Assembly: GCA_041486385.1 (NCBI GenBank)
Contig: JBGPLJ010000018.1
Location: 1-22,001 of the forward strand
DNA length: 22,001 nucleotides
Direction: 5' to 3'
Source of the DNA: JBGPLJ01 sp041486385
Lineage (GTDB): Bacteria > Pseudomonadota > Gammaproteobacteria > Steroidobacterales > Steroidobacteraceae
The notes below the pieces were generated by a model, which was given only the letters and a program-made list of their open reading frames with translations, searched no databases and was not told the DNA's origin. Numbering within the stretch: the stretch's first letter is position 1; each line of letters begins with the position of its first letter. The position numbers and the translations under genes were made by a program. Below are positions 1 to 9,200 of this stretch, piece by piece.

Positions 1-597
1 GCTCGTGTCGATCACGCCGCGATCGCGCCGCACAGCTGCTCAACCTGCCACGACTCCGTCCACGCAAGCGGCAAGCCCAATACGCACATTCCGACGTTGG
101 CCGAATGCGATACCTGCCACGGCACGCTTGCGTGGAAACCCGTGCGGCTCGATCACTCGACGCTCACCAGCAATTGCGCCAGTTGCCACAACGGCGCAAG
201 CGCGACTGGCATGGGCTCGGCGCACCTGCAGACGCGTATCGACTGCGCGGTCTGCCACAGCTATGCGGACTGGACCCTCATTCGATTCACGCATGCGTCC
301 GCGAACTATCCGGGTGACCACCGCATGGCGCTCGCCTGCATCACGTGCCATACGTCGAATACGGATCAGGTCCCCTATCCCTCGCCCGCCGATGCCGGCA
401 CCTGCGGCAGTTGCCACGCGCGAGACTTCAAGGCGGACGTCCATTTGAAGACGGTGGACGGGCAGAAATACACGGCGAGCGAACTGCGCAGCTGCAGCGG
501 CGCATGTCACGTGTACAGCGACGCTACCGGCACGACCGTTGTGAAGGTCGTGCCAGGTCCGTATCACCGGGTTTCCGATGCCGCCTTCAAGCACTAG
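1..597 (+). CDS. multiheme c-type cytochrome (5' end outside window)
   Basis: The reading frame is open from base 1 to a TAG at 595–597, so the N-terminus and any signal peptide lie outside the window. Six CxxCH heme-attachment motifs are visible, with first Cys codons at 37, 106, 175, 244, 337 and 403. A seventh has three residues between the cysteines (CSGACH, first Cys codon at 493). Several hemes are followed by a Trp and a Phe/Leu-x-His element, the repeat seen in cytochrome c3/c7-like multiheme proteins; those His residues are plausible distal ligands. It would be periplasmic or surface-exposed and carry electrons. The next gene starts 20 bases before this stop, so the two are probably translated together. 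The partner is a predicted outer-membrane barrel, suggesting an electron conduit, which is inference. The cytochrome assignment is firm; its donor and acceptor are unknown. Confidence 0.9.
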   Translation, partial: ARVDHAAIAPHSCSTCHDSVHASGKPNTHIPTLAECDTCHGTLAWKPVRLDHSTLTSNCASCHNGASATGMGSAHLQTRIDCAVCHSYADWTLIRFTHASANYPGDHRMALACITCHTSNTDQVPYPSPADAGTCGSCHARDFKADVHLKTVDGQKYTASELRSCSGACHVYSDATGTTVVKVVPGPYHRVSDAAFKH

Positions 598-3022
598 AGC
601 GGGCGCCTTTGCGCTGCTCGTCCTGCTGACAAGCGCGCTCGCCCCGAGAACACTGCCCGCGCAGATGGCCGCGGCAGGCCCGGCGCGCTTCGTCGACCTG
701 ATCGACGTTGCCGATCACGACGATCAGGCGGACATCACCGTCGTCTTCACCTGCTCGATGCGCTACATCACGCATCTGCCCGCGTCCGACGGACCGGAGT
801 TGCGCATCGAGCTGCAGCCCCTCGCGGATTGCGGCGCGAGCGCCGGATCGCAGATCGCCGGCGAGCTGCCGCCGGTTTCGGGCGGTGCGAAAATCATAGC
901 CGGGGCGCGCGTCGAATCCGACGTGCCCGGCCAAGTCACGCTCGTGCTGTCGTGGCGCAAGACCGAACGCTTCGTGCTCGCCCAGGGCGTCGATGTGCGC
1001 GGCATTCGCATTCGGCTGCTCGACCGCGCGCGCGGCCGCGGCAAGGTGATCATCAACGAGCCCGCCGACACCGTCAGCAACTTCGCCATCAACCTCGATT
1101 CACAGCCAACGGCCTTTGACGACGCGGCGCTGAAGATCGCGAGCGACCGAATGAAGATGGTCGCCTATGTGTCGGAAGCGCTTGTTGATGGCGACAAATG
1201 GTACCGGCTGCGAGTCGGTCCCATCGCGAAACGCGCGGACGCTGAACGGCTGCTCACGCTCGCGCAGGCCGACTATCCGCGCGCCTGGCTCGCGGTCGGC
1301 GACGATCAGGCCACGAGCGATGCCGGCGCCGTGCTTGACGAGGGCGGGCTGCCGCCGGTCGAACCGATCGGCACCGATCCCGCGCTAGATGACGCGACGC
1401 TCGAGAAGTTGATGTCCGATGCGCGTGCGGCTCTCGCCGCTCGCGACTATCCAAAGGCTGTGACCCTGTTGACCAAACTGCAGCGGCAGCCGGAATTTCC
1501 GGACCGGTCCCGCGCGCAGGAACTGCTCGGGCTCGCGCGCGAGCGCTCGGGGCAGCTGGCGCACGCGAAGGCGGAATACGAGGAATATCTCAGGCGCTAT
1601 CCCAAGGGAGAAGCCGCCGAGCGCATCGCGATCCGGCTCCATGCGTTGCGCGCCGCCTCCGCACGATCGCGCAGGCGCGGTAGCGCCGGAGAGGATCAGG
1701 CCGGCTGGCATTTCACGGGTGGCGTCGCGCAGCTCTTTCGCTACGACGGCACGCGTGTCGATAACAGCACGCCACCAGGTCCGACGACGTTGCCCAGCGC
1801 CACTCTGACGACGAGCCAGAACGCGCTGTTCAACGACGTGGACGTGCTCGCGCAGCGCCGCGGGGAGCGCTTCGATCTGATGACGCGCCTGAGCGCGGGC
1901 TACGCCAAGAGCTTTTCCCAGAATCAGACGGGCGACACGAAACGCGTCAGCGTCGCGTCATTCGAGATCGCGGATCGGAGCCTCGGGCTCTTCGCACGCC
2001 TCGGCCGGCAGTCGCGCAACCAGGACGGCGTCCTCGGCACCTTCGACGGCCTGTTCGCATCGTACCAGTGGCGTCCGTCGTGGAGCGTCAATCTGGCGGC
2101 GGGCTATCCCGTCGAGCGCACCAATGCCTCGATTGAGAGCGACCGGCGGTTCGAAACCGTTTCGATCGCCTATACACCGCCGGGCGCGCACTGGGACGCG
2201 AGTCTCTTCGCGGCCACCCAGCAGTTCGATGGCGTGCGCGACCGTCAGGCCGTCGGCCTCGAGCTGCGTTACCTGCGGCCCAGGGAATCGCTGCTGGCGC
2301 TGGTGGACTACGACACGGTGTATCAGTCGCTGAACGCGGCGACGTTCATCGGTACGCTGCAGTTGCCCGCGCGCTGGACCCTGAGCCTCGATCTCGAGCG
2401 GCGCAATTCGCCGGTCCTGACGACGCGCAACGCGCTGATCGGTCAGCCGGTGACGACGATCGCCGAAATGGAACAGATCTTCACTCTCGATCAGATCTTC
2501 CAGCTCGCTCGCGATCGCACGCCAATCACCTCGAACTACAGCATCACCGCGACCCGCCCGATCGGCGAACGCTTTCAGTTCTCAACAGCCGTGTCCGCGA
2601 CGGAGACCGCCGCGACCATTGCCTCCGGTGGCGTGGACGCGCAACCCGCGACCGGGCTCAATCTCACGTACCAGATGCAGCTCTACGGCTCCAGCATCTG
2701 GCGTAGCGGGGATTTCAATGTATTGAGCCTCGCCTACGCGGATACCGAAGTCGGCAAACTCACCGCGCTCGGACTCACCAGCCGGTTCCCCCTTGCGGGG
2801 GCGTGGCGTCTCGGACCGCGGCTCGAAGTCGACCAGCGCAAACTGCTGTCGGACGGCAGCTCCGAGCTCATCATCATTCCATCGCTCCTCATCGACTACC
2901 AGCGTGACCGGCGCCTGCTGCAGTTCGAAGTGGGCGGCCAGCTCGGCAAGCGCGACGGGGCGCTGCAGACACAGAACACCAGGCGTTACTATGTGAGCCT
3001 CGCCTATCGTATTGCATTTTGA
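578..3022 (+). CDS. outer-membrane β-barrel protein with AMIN-like, SPOR and TPR regions
   Basis: This 814-residue protein begins with a signal peptide (hydrophobic core about residues 10–22, possible cleavage near Ala28–Gln29). Residues 37–150 hold two stretches resembling AMIN β-domains. Residues 193–240 match a SPOR peptidoglycan-binding module (KWYRLRVGPI, then a helix with AERLL). Residues 274–360 look like TPR helices (ARDYPKAVTLL, AEYEEYLRRYP). From about 376 to the end the sequence alternates polar and hydrophobic residues, is rich in aromatic and Arg residues, and ends YYVSLAYRIAF, the terminal Phe typical of BAM-inserted outer-membrane barrels. The barrel could span roughly 20 strands. 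The ATG at 578 lies inside the cytochrome gene, and the stop overlaps or nearly meets the lipoprotein gene, so an operon is likely. Function is unknown; a cell-wall-tethered porin for the cytochrome or an exporter of TPR-barrel type (BcsC/PgaA-like) are alternatives. Confidence 0.8.
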   Translation: MPPSSTRAGAFALLVLLTSALAPRTLPAQMAAAGPARFVDLIDVADHDDQADITVVFTCSMRYITHLPASDGPELRIELQPLADCGASAGSQIAGELPPVSGGAKIIAGARVESDVPGQVTLVLSWRKTERFVLAQGVDVRGIRIRLLDRARGRGKVIINEPADTVSNFAINLDSQPTAFDDAALKIASDRMKMVAYVSEALVDGDKWYRLRVGPIAKRADAERLLTLAQADYPRAWLAVGDDQATSDAGAVLDEGGLPPVEPIGTDPALDDATLEKLMSDARAALAARDYPKAVTLLTKLQRQPEFPDRSRAQELLGLARERSGQLAHAKAEYEEYLRRYPKGEAAERIAIRLHALRAASARSRRRGSAGEDQAGWHFTGGVAQLFRYDGTRVDNSTPPGPTTLPSATLTTSQNALFNDVDVLAQRRGERFDLMTRLSAGYAKSFSQNQTGDTKRVSVASFEIADRSLGLFARLGRQSRNQDGVLGTFDGLFASYQWRPSWSVNLAAGYPVERTNASIESDRRFETVSIAYTPPGAHWDASLFAATQQFDGVRDRQAVGLELRYLRPRESLLALVDYDTVYQSLNAATFIGTLQLPARWTLSLDLERRNSPVLTTRNALIGQPVTTIAEMEQIFTLDQIFQLARDRTPITSNYSITATRPIGERFQFSTAVSATETAATIASGGVDAQPATGLNLTYQMQLYGSSIWRSGDFNVLSLAYADTEVGKLTALGLTSRFPLAGAWRLGPRLEVDQRKLLSDGSSELIIIPSLLIDYQRDRRLLQFEVGGQLGKRDGALQTQNTRRYYVSLAYRIAF

Positions 3023-3039
3023 CGGCATCGCATTCTGAC

Positions 3040-3636
3040 GTGACCCGATCGATTCGACCGCTCATTTTGCTCGGACTGCTGCAAGCGCTCGCGGCCTGCG
3101 CAGCGACGCCAGCTGACAACGGACCGACGGAGTATCTCGACGAGAAATCGGCGGCCACCGTGACAGTGGTGCGCCATCCTCTCGTGCTCGCACGGGAACG
3201 TCGCGAGCTGGCGGCAAACACGCGCGACTATGTGACCGTCGCCGCCGCAGCGGTCAATCGCAGCGGCAATATCACTTACGTACTGATCGTGTATGTCTGG
3301 TCGACCGTGGACGTGCGTGGCGCGCGGCGCAACGCGGCGGCGGGCACGCTGGTACTGGCTGCGGACGACCGCCGGATACGATTCGATCCGGCCGGCACGC
3401 GCGCCGCGGATCAGGGCATTGCAGTTCCAGTGCACGCGCCGCCGGGTCAGGACGCCCTGCCGACCGTTTACGCCACGGATCTTGCGACGTTGCGCTTCGT
3501 CGCCGCCGCGGGACACGTCGCGCTGCAGCTGGGCGCGGACGATACCGCGCCGACGTACGAGCTTTGGGACGATGAGCGCCCTGCACTCGCTGCGTTCGTG
3601 AAGTTCATGAACGGAGGCATGGGCAGCAGTCAGTAG
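3040..3636 (+). CDS. small outer-membrane-type lipoprotein, family not recognised
   Basis: The likely start is the GTG at 3040, giving a compact lipoprotein signal peptide (MTRSIRPLILLGLLQALAAC) with lipobox LAAC and lipidated Cys at residue 20. A TTG at 3019 would overlap the previous stop but adds seven polar residues before the signal. The mature part (about 179 residues) is rich in β-prone stretches and has no cysteines, heme motifs or catalytic signature that I recognise. It is the third member of the cytochrome–barrel–lipoprotein group, lying 17 bases after the barrel gene, and may be an accessory subunit of that complex; this is inferred from position only. Its 3' end overlaps the stop of the converging DUF3443 gene by 7 bases. 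Confidence 0.75.
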   Translation: MTRSIRPLILLGLLQALAACAATPADNGPTEYLDEKSAATVTVVRHPLVLARERRELAANTRDYVTVAAAAVNRSGNITYVLIVYVWSTVDVRGARRNAAAGTLVLAADDRRIRFDPAGTRAADQGIAVPVHAPPGQDALPTVYATDLATLRFVAAAGHVALQLGADDTAPTYELWDDERPALAAFVKFMNGGMGSSQ

Positions 3637-4850
3637 GCGAGGAAGGGTCCGAGGCCTGACGACGTGCTCTGCCCTTCGATCGCGACGTAGACCGTGCGTC
3701 CAAAGAAAAATGGCAGGCCCCAGTCGAAACTTCCCGCCAGCGAATTGGTACCCGCAAGACTGCCGAACGCAATGAACGTGACGTTGTTCGCTAGCAGCGT
3801 CTCGGCGTTTGCCACCCGGAATGTGACACTCGATGAGACGCCGGTGTGGCTCTGCAGAGTCGCCGACAGCGACCGCACTGTCGTCGGACAATAGAATCCC
3901 GGCGCAATCGAACCGGTGCACACGGGCAATGAGCTGTCGTTGAAGAACAGGCCGTTCGATCCCGAATCGAGAAAACTTGCGGGCAGAGTCTGTCCGCCGT
4001 AGAGCGTGTTGAACGTGCCCGTCGCCGGGTCGACAGCGAGCACATTCGCACTGGCCAGCCGATTGTTGCTCTGTGTATCGATGCCGAAGACGAGCGCGCC
4101 GGCGACCAGCGCGGCGCCCGCGGGATCGATGCTGCGCAATACGACCATGGAGCCGTTGTTGTTGATGGCGAAATGCCAGACCGGATTCTGTGCCTGGCTG
4201 CTGAGAGGCACGCTGGCCGACAGACAGCCCGTTGCCGGACAGCTGTAGTAAGCGCCTGGTACTGCCGCAGCTGTGCAGGCCGCGCCGCAGTCTTCGCGAA
4301 ATACGCTGATCCCGAGAATGCCGTTGGCACCCAGCGTCTGCACCGTATCTTCCGCAGGTCCAATCGCCGAGCAATCCGCGGGCACGGAAGCAAATGCCGG
4401 GTCACCGATGATCTGAACAGGAATGCCGCTCGCCTGCTCGCTCGCGATTTTGACGTCGGCCTGCCGCAGAGAGCCGAAGCTGTGGCCGTCGGCAAACTGC
4501 ATGCATTCGGCAAGCGGATTGCCCGCTCCATCATCAACCGACGGCAGCGTGAGCGCGGGATCGAGCAGTGATGCGACGATCCTGAGGCCGCTCGACGCGG
4601 TATCGACGAGCACGTGATCGATGGTCTGACAGGTCGCGGTACCGGGCACACAGAGTGTGACGCTCACGAACGCCGTGTTCACTGTGCCGGCTGGACCGCT
4701 GTCGACCGTGATGGACGCAACGTTCGGCCCGCTCGGCAGCGGGCTCGGCCCGCCACCGCCCCCGCCTCCACCGCCGCCGCCACAAGCGGACGCGACGAGA
4801 CAGATGACGCAGATGAACGAGCGCGCGAGATTCTCGCTAAACGACCCCAT
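3630..4850 (-). CDS. DUF3443 family lipoprotein with pepsin-like Asp motifs
   Basis: This 406-residue protein starts with a hydrophobic signal ending in a lipobox-like VASAC, with Cys23 followed by eleven glycines, a common proteobacterial lipoprotein linker. The rest matches my memory of the DUF3443 family in length and pattern. Two stretches stand out: VLVDTASSGLRI (residues 81–92) and FLDSGSNGLFF (293–303). Both have the hydrophobic–Asp–Thr/Ser–Gly/Ala–Ser layout around the two catalytic aspartates of pepsin-like proteases, about 212 residues apart. Several Cys pairs (for example in REDCGAACTA) suggest disulfides in an oxidising compartment. The start ATG follows the stop of the DUF2844 gene by three bases, so translation is probably coupled. 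Family membership is fairly sure. Protease function is inference and unproven. Confidence 0.85.
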   Translation of the reverse strand: MGSFSENLARSFICVICLVASACGGGGGGGGGGGPSPLPSGPNVASITVDSGPAGTVNTAFVSVTLCVPGTATCQTIDHVLVDTASSGLRIVASLLDPALTLPSVDDGAGNPLAECMQFADGHSFGSLRQADVKIASEQASGIPVQIIGDPAFASVPADCSAIGPAEDTVQTLGANGILGISVFREDCGAACTAAAVPGAYYSCPATGCLSASVPLSSQAQNPVWHFAINNNGSMVVLRSIDPAGAALVAGALVFGIDTQSNNRLASANVLAVDPATGTFNTLYGGQTLPASFLDSGSNGLFFNDSSLPVCTGSIAPGFYCPTTVRSLSATLQSHTGVSSSVTFRVANAETLLANNVTFIAFGSLAGTNSLAGSFDWGLPFFFGRTVYVAIEGQSTSSGLGPFLAY

Positions 4851-4853
4851 GGC

Positions 4854-5315
4854 TCAACGCAACTCGTCGATCGTGACGCCTGGCGGAAGCGCCTGCGGCA
4901 GATAGGCTTGCCCGAAGAACGCGCGCTGATGGCCTCCTGAATTCACCACGAGATCGGGCTGCGCCACCGACACTTGTGCGCGACCCGCCGAGTTCGCACG
5001 CACGGCGCTTTGATAGGGCTCGAAGTAGGCCCCAAGCGCCTGCCGCAGATCGGGCATGAACGGGCCGCGCCACGCAATTGCGAACACGACTCCCGCGGGA
5101 GCGACGAATTCGCGCACGATTGTGCCACCGGGTACCGTGAGTTCGTACACCGTGTAGCGAGGCGCCGTGACAATGCGTGCGCTGGCGTTCAACTGCACGC
5201 GGTCGAGCTCGATGGATTGGGCGGCATCGCCAAGCGCGGCGAGCGCCGCGGCCGGCGCAAGCGCGCACCAGCACACGGCAAGTTTGAAAACGGACTTCGG
5301 CACGCGTGGCGTCAA
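4854..5315 (-). CDS. DUF2844 family secreted protein
   Basis: The protein is 153 residues if translation starts at the TTG at 5315. An in-frame GTG at 5301–5303 would start directly at MPKSVFKLAVCWC, a more typical signal peptide, and is an equally good choice; neither has a convincing Shine–Dalgarno sequence. Cleavage is likely after Ala in AAALA near residue 27. The body has the family pattern YTVYELTVPGGTIVREFVAP followed by VFAIAWRGPFMPDLRQALGAYF, which I recognise as DUF2844. No catalytic residues are apparent. It lies three bases upstream of the DUF3443 gene on the same strand, and these two families are commonly neighbours, so they probably act together outside the inner membrane. The biochemical role is unknown. 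Confidence 0.8.
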   Translation of the reverse strand: MTPRVPKSVFKLAVCWCALAPAAALAALGDAAQSIELDRVQLNASARIVTAPRYTVYELTVPGGTIVREFVAPAGVVFAIAWRGPFMPDLRQALGAYFEPYQSAVRANSAGRAQVSVAQPDLVVNSGGHQRAFFGQAYLPQALPPGVTIDELR

Positions 5316-5456
5316 GAGGGATGATCTCGCGAAGCTTTAGGGTGGGTCTGATCTCCTCGAATGGTCTGATTGTAATGACGCGAGGTCGTTCCGCTATGGG
5401 AGGTTTAACAACTGCAAGCGCATTGTCGCCATGCCGCGACGAATCGGTCCGGCCAG

Positions 5457-5969
5457 CTATTTGCGCGCGTACAGTCCATCAAATGCCGTTTGCCAGCTCT
5501 TGCCGCCGTCGGCTGACGTTTCCCAGTGCTGGCGCACCTTGCCATCCGCTTGCGGCGTCCAGGTGATGCGATTGAGGGTGGCGGCGCCCGTCGCAGGATC
5601 CAGCGTGTTGCCGGCAAGTACCATGTTGCCGTGCTCGAGCCTGCCTTCGAGTTCGAGAGGACCGCCCTGATTGTCGACCCAGGTCTGGTGCCAGACCTTT
5701 CGCGATGCATCGTAGTAGTTGAGGCTGTGCCCGAATGAGCCGCCAGTCCCAGCCCAGTTCTCGAGCAATGCGCAGCCCCCGAGAATCTTGTCGATACGGT
5801 TCGTGCCCGCCTGCTTGCCATTCTGCGTGACGTTCCAGTCGCCGGCCCAGAAATCGAATTGCCGGTATTCGGCGCTCGAACACGCCGGCGGCGGCGCTGC
5901 CTTGTCGGCGGCGTGTGCAGCGTAAATCGCCGCAATGACCAACCCCACGAGGCCGAAGAATCGCTTCAT
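5457..5969 (-). CDS. secreted DUF1579/lipocalin-like protein
   Basis: This 170-residue protein starts at the ATG at 5969, supported by an AGGGGA ribosome-binding site (5975–5980) and a clean signal peptide (MKRFFGLVGLVIAAIYAAHA, cleavage before ADK). A longer open frame reaches 6119 but has no ribosome site and would bury the signal. The mature protein opens with FDFWAGDWNV and continues with repeated short β-strand patterns (GHSLNYYDASRKVWHQTWVD, VRQHWETSADGGKSWQTAFDG). This is the layout of a family of small β-barrel proteins often labelled DUF1579-like and related in shape to nitrobindin or lipocalins. A conserved Cys lies near CALLENW. It probably binds a small ligand in the periplasm; the ligand is unknown. 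It is separated from the DUF2844 gene by about 140 bases with no terminator that I can see. Confidence 0.7.
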   Translation of the reverse strand: MKRFFGLVGLVIAAIYAAHAADKAAPPPACSSAEYRQFDFWAGDWNVTQNGKQAGTNRIDKILGGCALLENWAGTGGSFGHSLNYYDASRKVWHQTWVDNQGGPLELEGRLEHGNMVLAGNTLDPATGAATLNRITWTPQADGKVRQHWETSADGGKSWQTAFDGLYARK

Positions 5970-5974
5970 GTGAA

Positions 5975-5980
5975 TCCCCT
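5975..5980 (-). promoter_or_regulatory. ribosome-binding site fixing the start at 5969
   Basis: On the minus strand this reads AGGGGA, with five bases between it and the ATG of the secreted lipocalin-like gene. It supports the short start at 5969 over longer in-frame starts up to 6119. Confidence 0.7.
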
Positions 5981-6227
5981 GTCTTTTCCGACTGCGCGCA
6001 AGGCTAGCAGAGCGTATGCGGGCCGCTACTTTCCTGGGACGAACCCGGAAATCCCCGGCATCGCGAGGCGGTAGGTGCCGTTGTTTACATAAGGGGGTTG
6101 ACACAGATGTCCGTGCCAAGAACTGCGAAGTTCATGTCGCCGATGAGCGACTTGCGTCATCTCGCGGCCTTGCGCTACCAGACAGAATCCACCCCGTGCG
6201 CTGTGGCTCGTCGTAGAGAGAGACTGC

Positions 6228-9200
6228 GTGGGTGGAATGAAGGACAAGCACGCGGCCGAAGACATCTGGCATCTGACCATCGATGATCTGCTCGCTCCGC
6301 CGCCTGAAACGCCGCGACTGGGCGGGCCGGGCCCGTTTGTCATCAATCTGAGCGCGTCCACGGCACCGATCACCATCCCGCCGAAGAATGTGCTCAGCCT
6401 TGAGGGCATGCACGTCTACCAGGTGACGCGCACCGAAGACGGACGTCAGCGATTTCGCTTGCGACTCGGCCCCATCAGCACGGAACTCGAAGCGGACGCG
6501 TTGCTCGCGACCCTGCGCGAAGTGTACCCAGGCGCGATGATGGCCGTCGCCGCCGAGGATGATCTGCGCGCCATCGCGAGCGCCACGCGCATTGCCGAGA
6601 GTGGCACCAGGCCGGCGCTAAAACCGCCACCGAAATCGACGGCCAAGCCAGCCGCACGCCGCTTACCGATGCCAGCGAAGCCCGTCGTGAAGAACGAGGC
6701 TCTGGAAACCACCGGCTCTGGCTGGGACCTCGACGCCCTGTTGCCGCATCTCGCAGCCAAGACTGCCGCACCGCCCGCGAAAAAGGCGCCGCCGAAAAGA
6801 CCGGTCGAAGCAAAGCCGGTTGCAGCCTCTCCCGCGCCATCGCCGCAAGTGGCAGCAGCACCTCCGACGCCGGCACCGCGCGCCAAGCCTCCGATTGCGC
6901 CGGCCGCCAAGGCCGCAGCTCCTGCGAAGAAAGCGCAAGCACCCGTCGTGAAGCCCGTCAGTGCGCCGCCCGCTGCCGGACACAGCGCGTCTACCGAATG
7001 GTACGAAGCCACCCAGCCCATGAATGCTGCGCCGGCCCCGCAAGCTCCAGTGGTTGCCATCCCCGTGCTTTCGATTCCCGTGCTGCGCAACGAAGTCATG
7101 CCGGGCACAGGCGAAATTGTACCGACGGTCGTCATTGAGAAAGCGCAGGCACCGCAATCGACGCCCGCTGTCCCGGCAAGCCCGATCATCGAACCCGTCG
7201 CGGTTGTCGCCGCGCCGGAACCGGTCGTTCCTCTCGAGCCGGTAGCGACGGCAGTTGCTTCTGAATCCGTAAATGTGGTCGCTGCTCCCGAACCGGTGGT
7301 AGCTGTCGCTATTGCCGAGCCTGTCGCTGTTGTCGCTGCTCCCGAGCCTGTGGCTGTTTCCGCTGCGCCCGAACCTGTCGCGGTTGTCGTGGCCCCGACG
7401 ATCATGGAGAGCGCGCCGACATCGCGTGTCGACACCGAAGCAGTCGCGTTTGTTGCGGCGGCACCGGCAACGCCCATCGAAGTGGTGCCGGTGCCGACCT
7501 TCAACCCAATCGGCCCGGAATTTGGTCCGTCCGCATTCGGACACAAGATCGAACTGACCGGCAGGTTCGCGCAGGTTGAGCCGGCGACACAACCGCGCAA
7601 CACCGCGCTGGAGCCGTTGCCCGAACCGTTCGAAACGGACTGGGCGGCCATCCTGAGCGCGCCGATCGAAGCGACGGGCACCCGGCCGGCACTCGGCCCG
7701 CTACTGGAATCCGCTGTGGCACCGGCCACTGTGACGCCGGCAATGGTGGCGCCGGCAGTGGTAACGCCCGCTCCCACTGTAGCCCAGGCGCCCGTTGCAG
7801 CTGACGACGACAGCGGTCTTACGAATCTTGTCGCCAGAAGCAATGCGCTGGTCGAGTCGCTCGACAGTCAGTTCGACGTGGCGGCCACCCTGCCGGCAAC
7901 GATCGCTGCCGAACCTGTCGCGGTCGAGCCCGCTTCGATCGCGCCTGCGACCATCGAGCCCGCGGTTGTTGAACCCGCAATAGTTGCGCCCACAGCCGTT
8001 GAGCCCATCGTCGTTGCGGCACTTGTGGATGAGTTCGTTGCAGTCGAGCCGCCCGTGGTGGCCTCGATTGCGGTTGAGTCCTTTGCGTTCGAGCCAACTG
8101 CATTTACCAGCACGCAGACGATCGAACAGAAACTCGCGGCGCTCGCCGGCATTCTCGCGGAAGTCGAAGCGCTGCCCGCGCAGCCCGCACCAGTCGAGAT
8201 GCGGGCGCCGGTTATGCCAATGCCCGCGGCAATCGAGCCGGCGTCGGTCGCGATCGCGCCAACGCCTGTGGCGGTCGAGTCGACACCCGCCGCTTCGAGC
8301 GCGGTGACGACCGATGCGAATGCACAGACCGGTCGAGTCCTGGTTCTGCAGTCGTCGGTTGAAGATATTGACGTTGATATCAGTTTGGACGATGACCTCC
8401 TGTCCGGCGTGCCGCTGCGCGTGGATCCCTGGCCCGAAATCGAGCGTCGCCAGGAACCTCGGCCCTCACTCAAGTCCCCCACGGACGTGCTGACGTCGAT
8501 CCAGGACATGGTTGTCGTCGACGAGGCAAACAATCTCGAGAATCTCGTCGACAAAGCCGATGCGGGGGCCCCTGCCGCGACTCCCGCACCTGCCGCCAGC
8601 GTGCCCACTGAAATAGCACTGCCAGCTGAAAGCGTTCCCGTCGCTACCGTACCGCCAGTTGACACCACATCGATGGCAACAGAGGCGCCGGTCGAGATCG
8701 CACCGGTCGCTACAGCCGCGCCGCTCGAGATCGCACCGGTCGCCACGGCGGCGCCGGTCGAAACTATCGCGGCCGCAGCGCCGGCACCGGTCGAAAACAT
8801 TATGGCCACAGCCTCGGTGCCGGCCGTCGAAGCCGCGCAGCCGATTGTCGCCCCTATCGTTGTCGACGAAGTGGTCGACGTCGCGAGCAGCGTCGAGGTG
8901 CTGATGCTCAAGACGAGCGCCGTACTCGATGCTTTGGACGCTCCCTCTGCAGCGACCGTCTCCGCGCCAGAGCCAGTGCTCAGCGCGGAAGTAGTGACAC
9001 CGCTGATGGCAGATCGAGTCGCAGCGCTGACCGTGAAGCCCGTGCCGGCACCGACTGCCGCTGGGCTCGTGGCAAAAGTCACTGAAGCCGACGCTGGATT
9101 CGTTGAGTACGTTGAACCGACAATAGTGCTCGAACCCAAAGAGAGCGCGCCCGCGCCCGTCGCCGTCGTACCCGCGCCAGAGCCCATCGTTCTCTCGCTC

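Noticed and set aside
3004..4374. 456-codon minus-strand frame overlapping DUF3443
   Set aside because: It runs through both the lipoprotein gene and part of the DUF3443 gene in another frame and has an Arg/His-rich shadow composition.
6098..6103. TTGACA upstream of the giant protein gene
   Set aside because: It is a perfect −35 hexamer, but no acceptable −10 lies 16–18 bases downstream. Without that I do not call a promoter.
6120..6133. GAACT-GCGA-AGTTC inverted repeat in the gap before the giant gene
   Set aside because: Five-base arms are short enough to occur by chance, and no U-tract or promoter is placed to give it a role.
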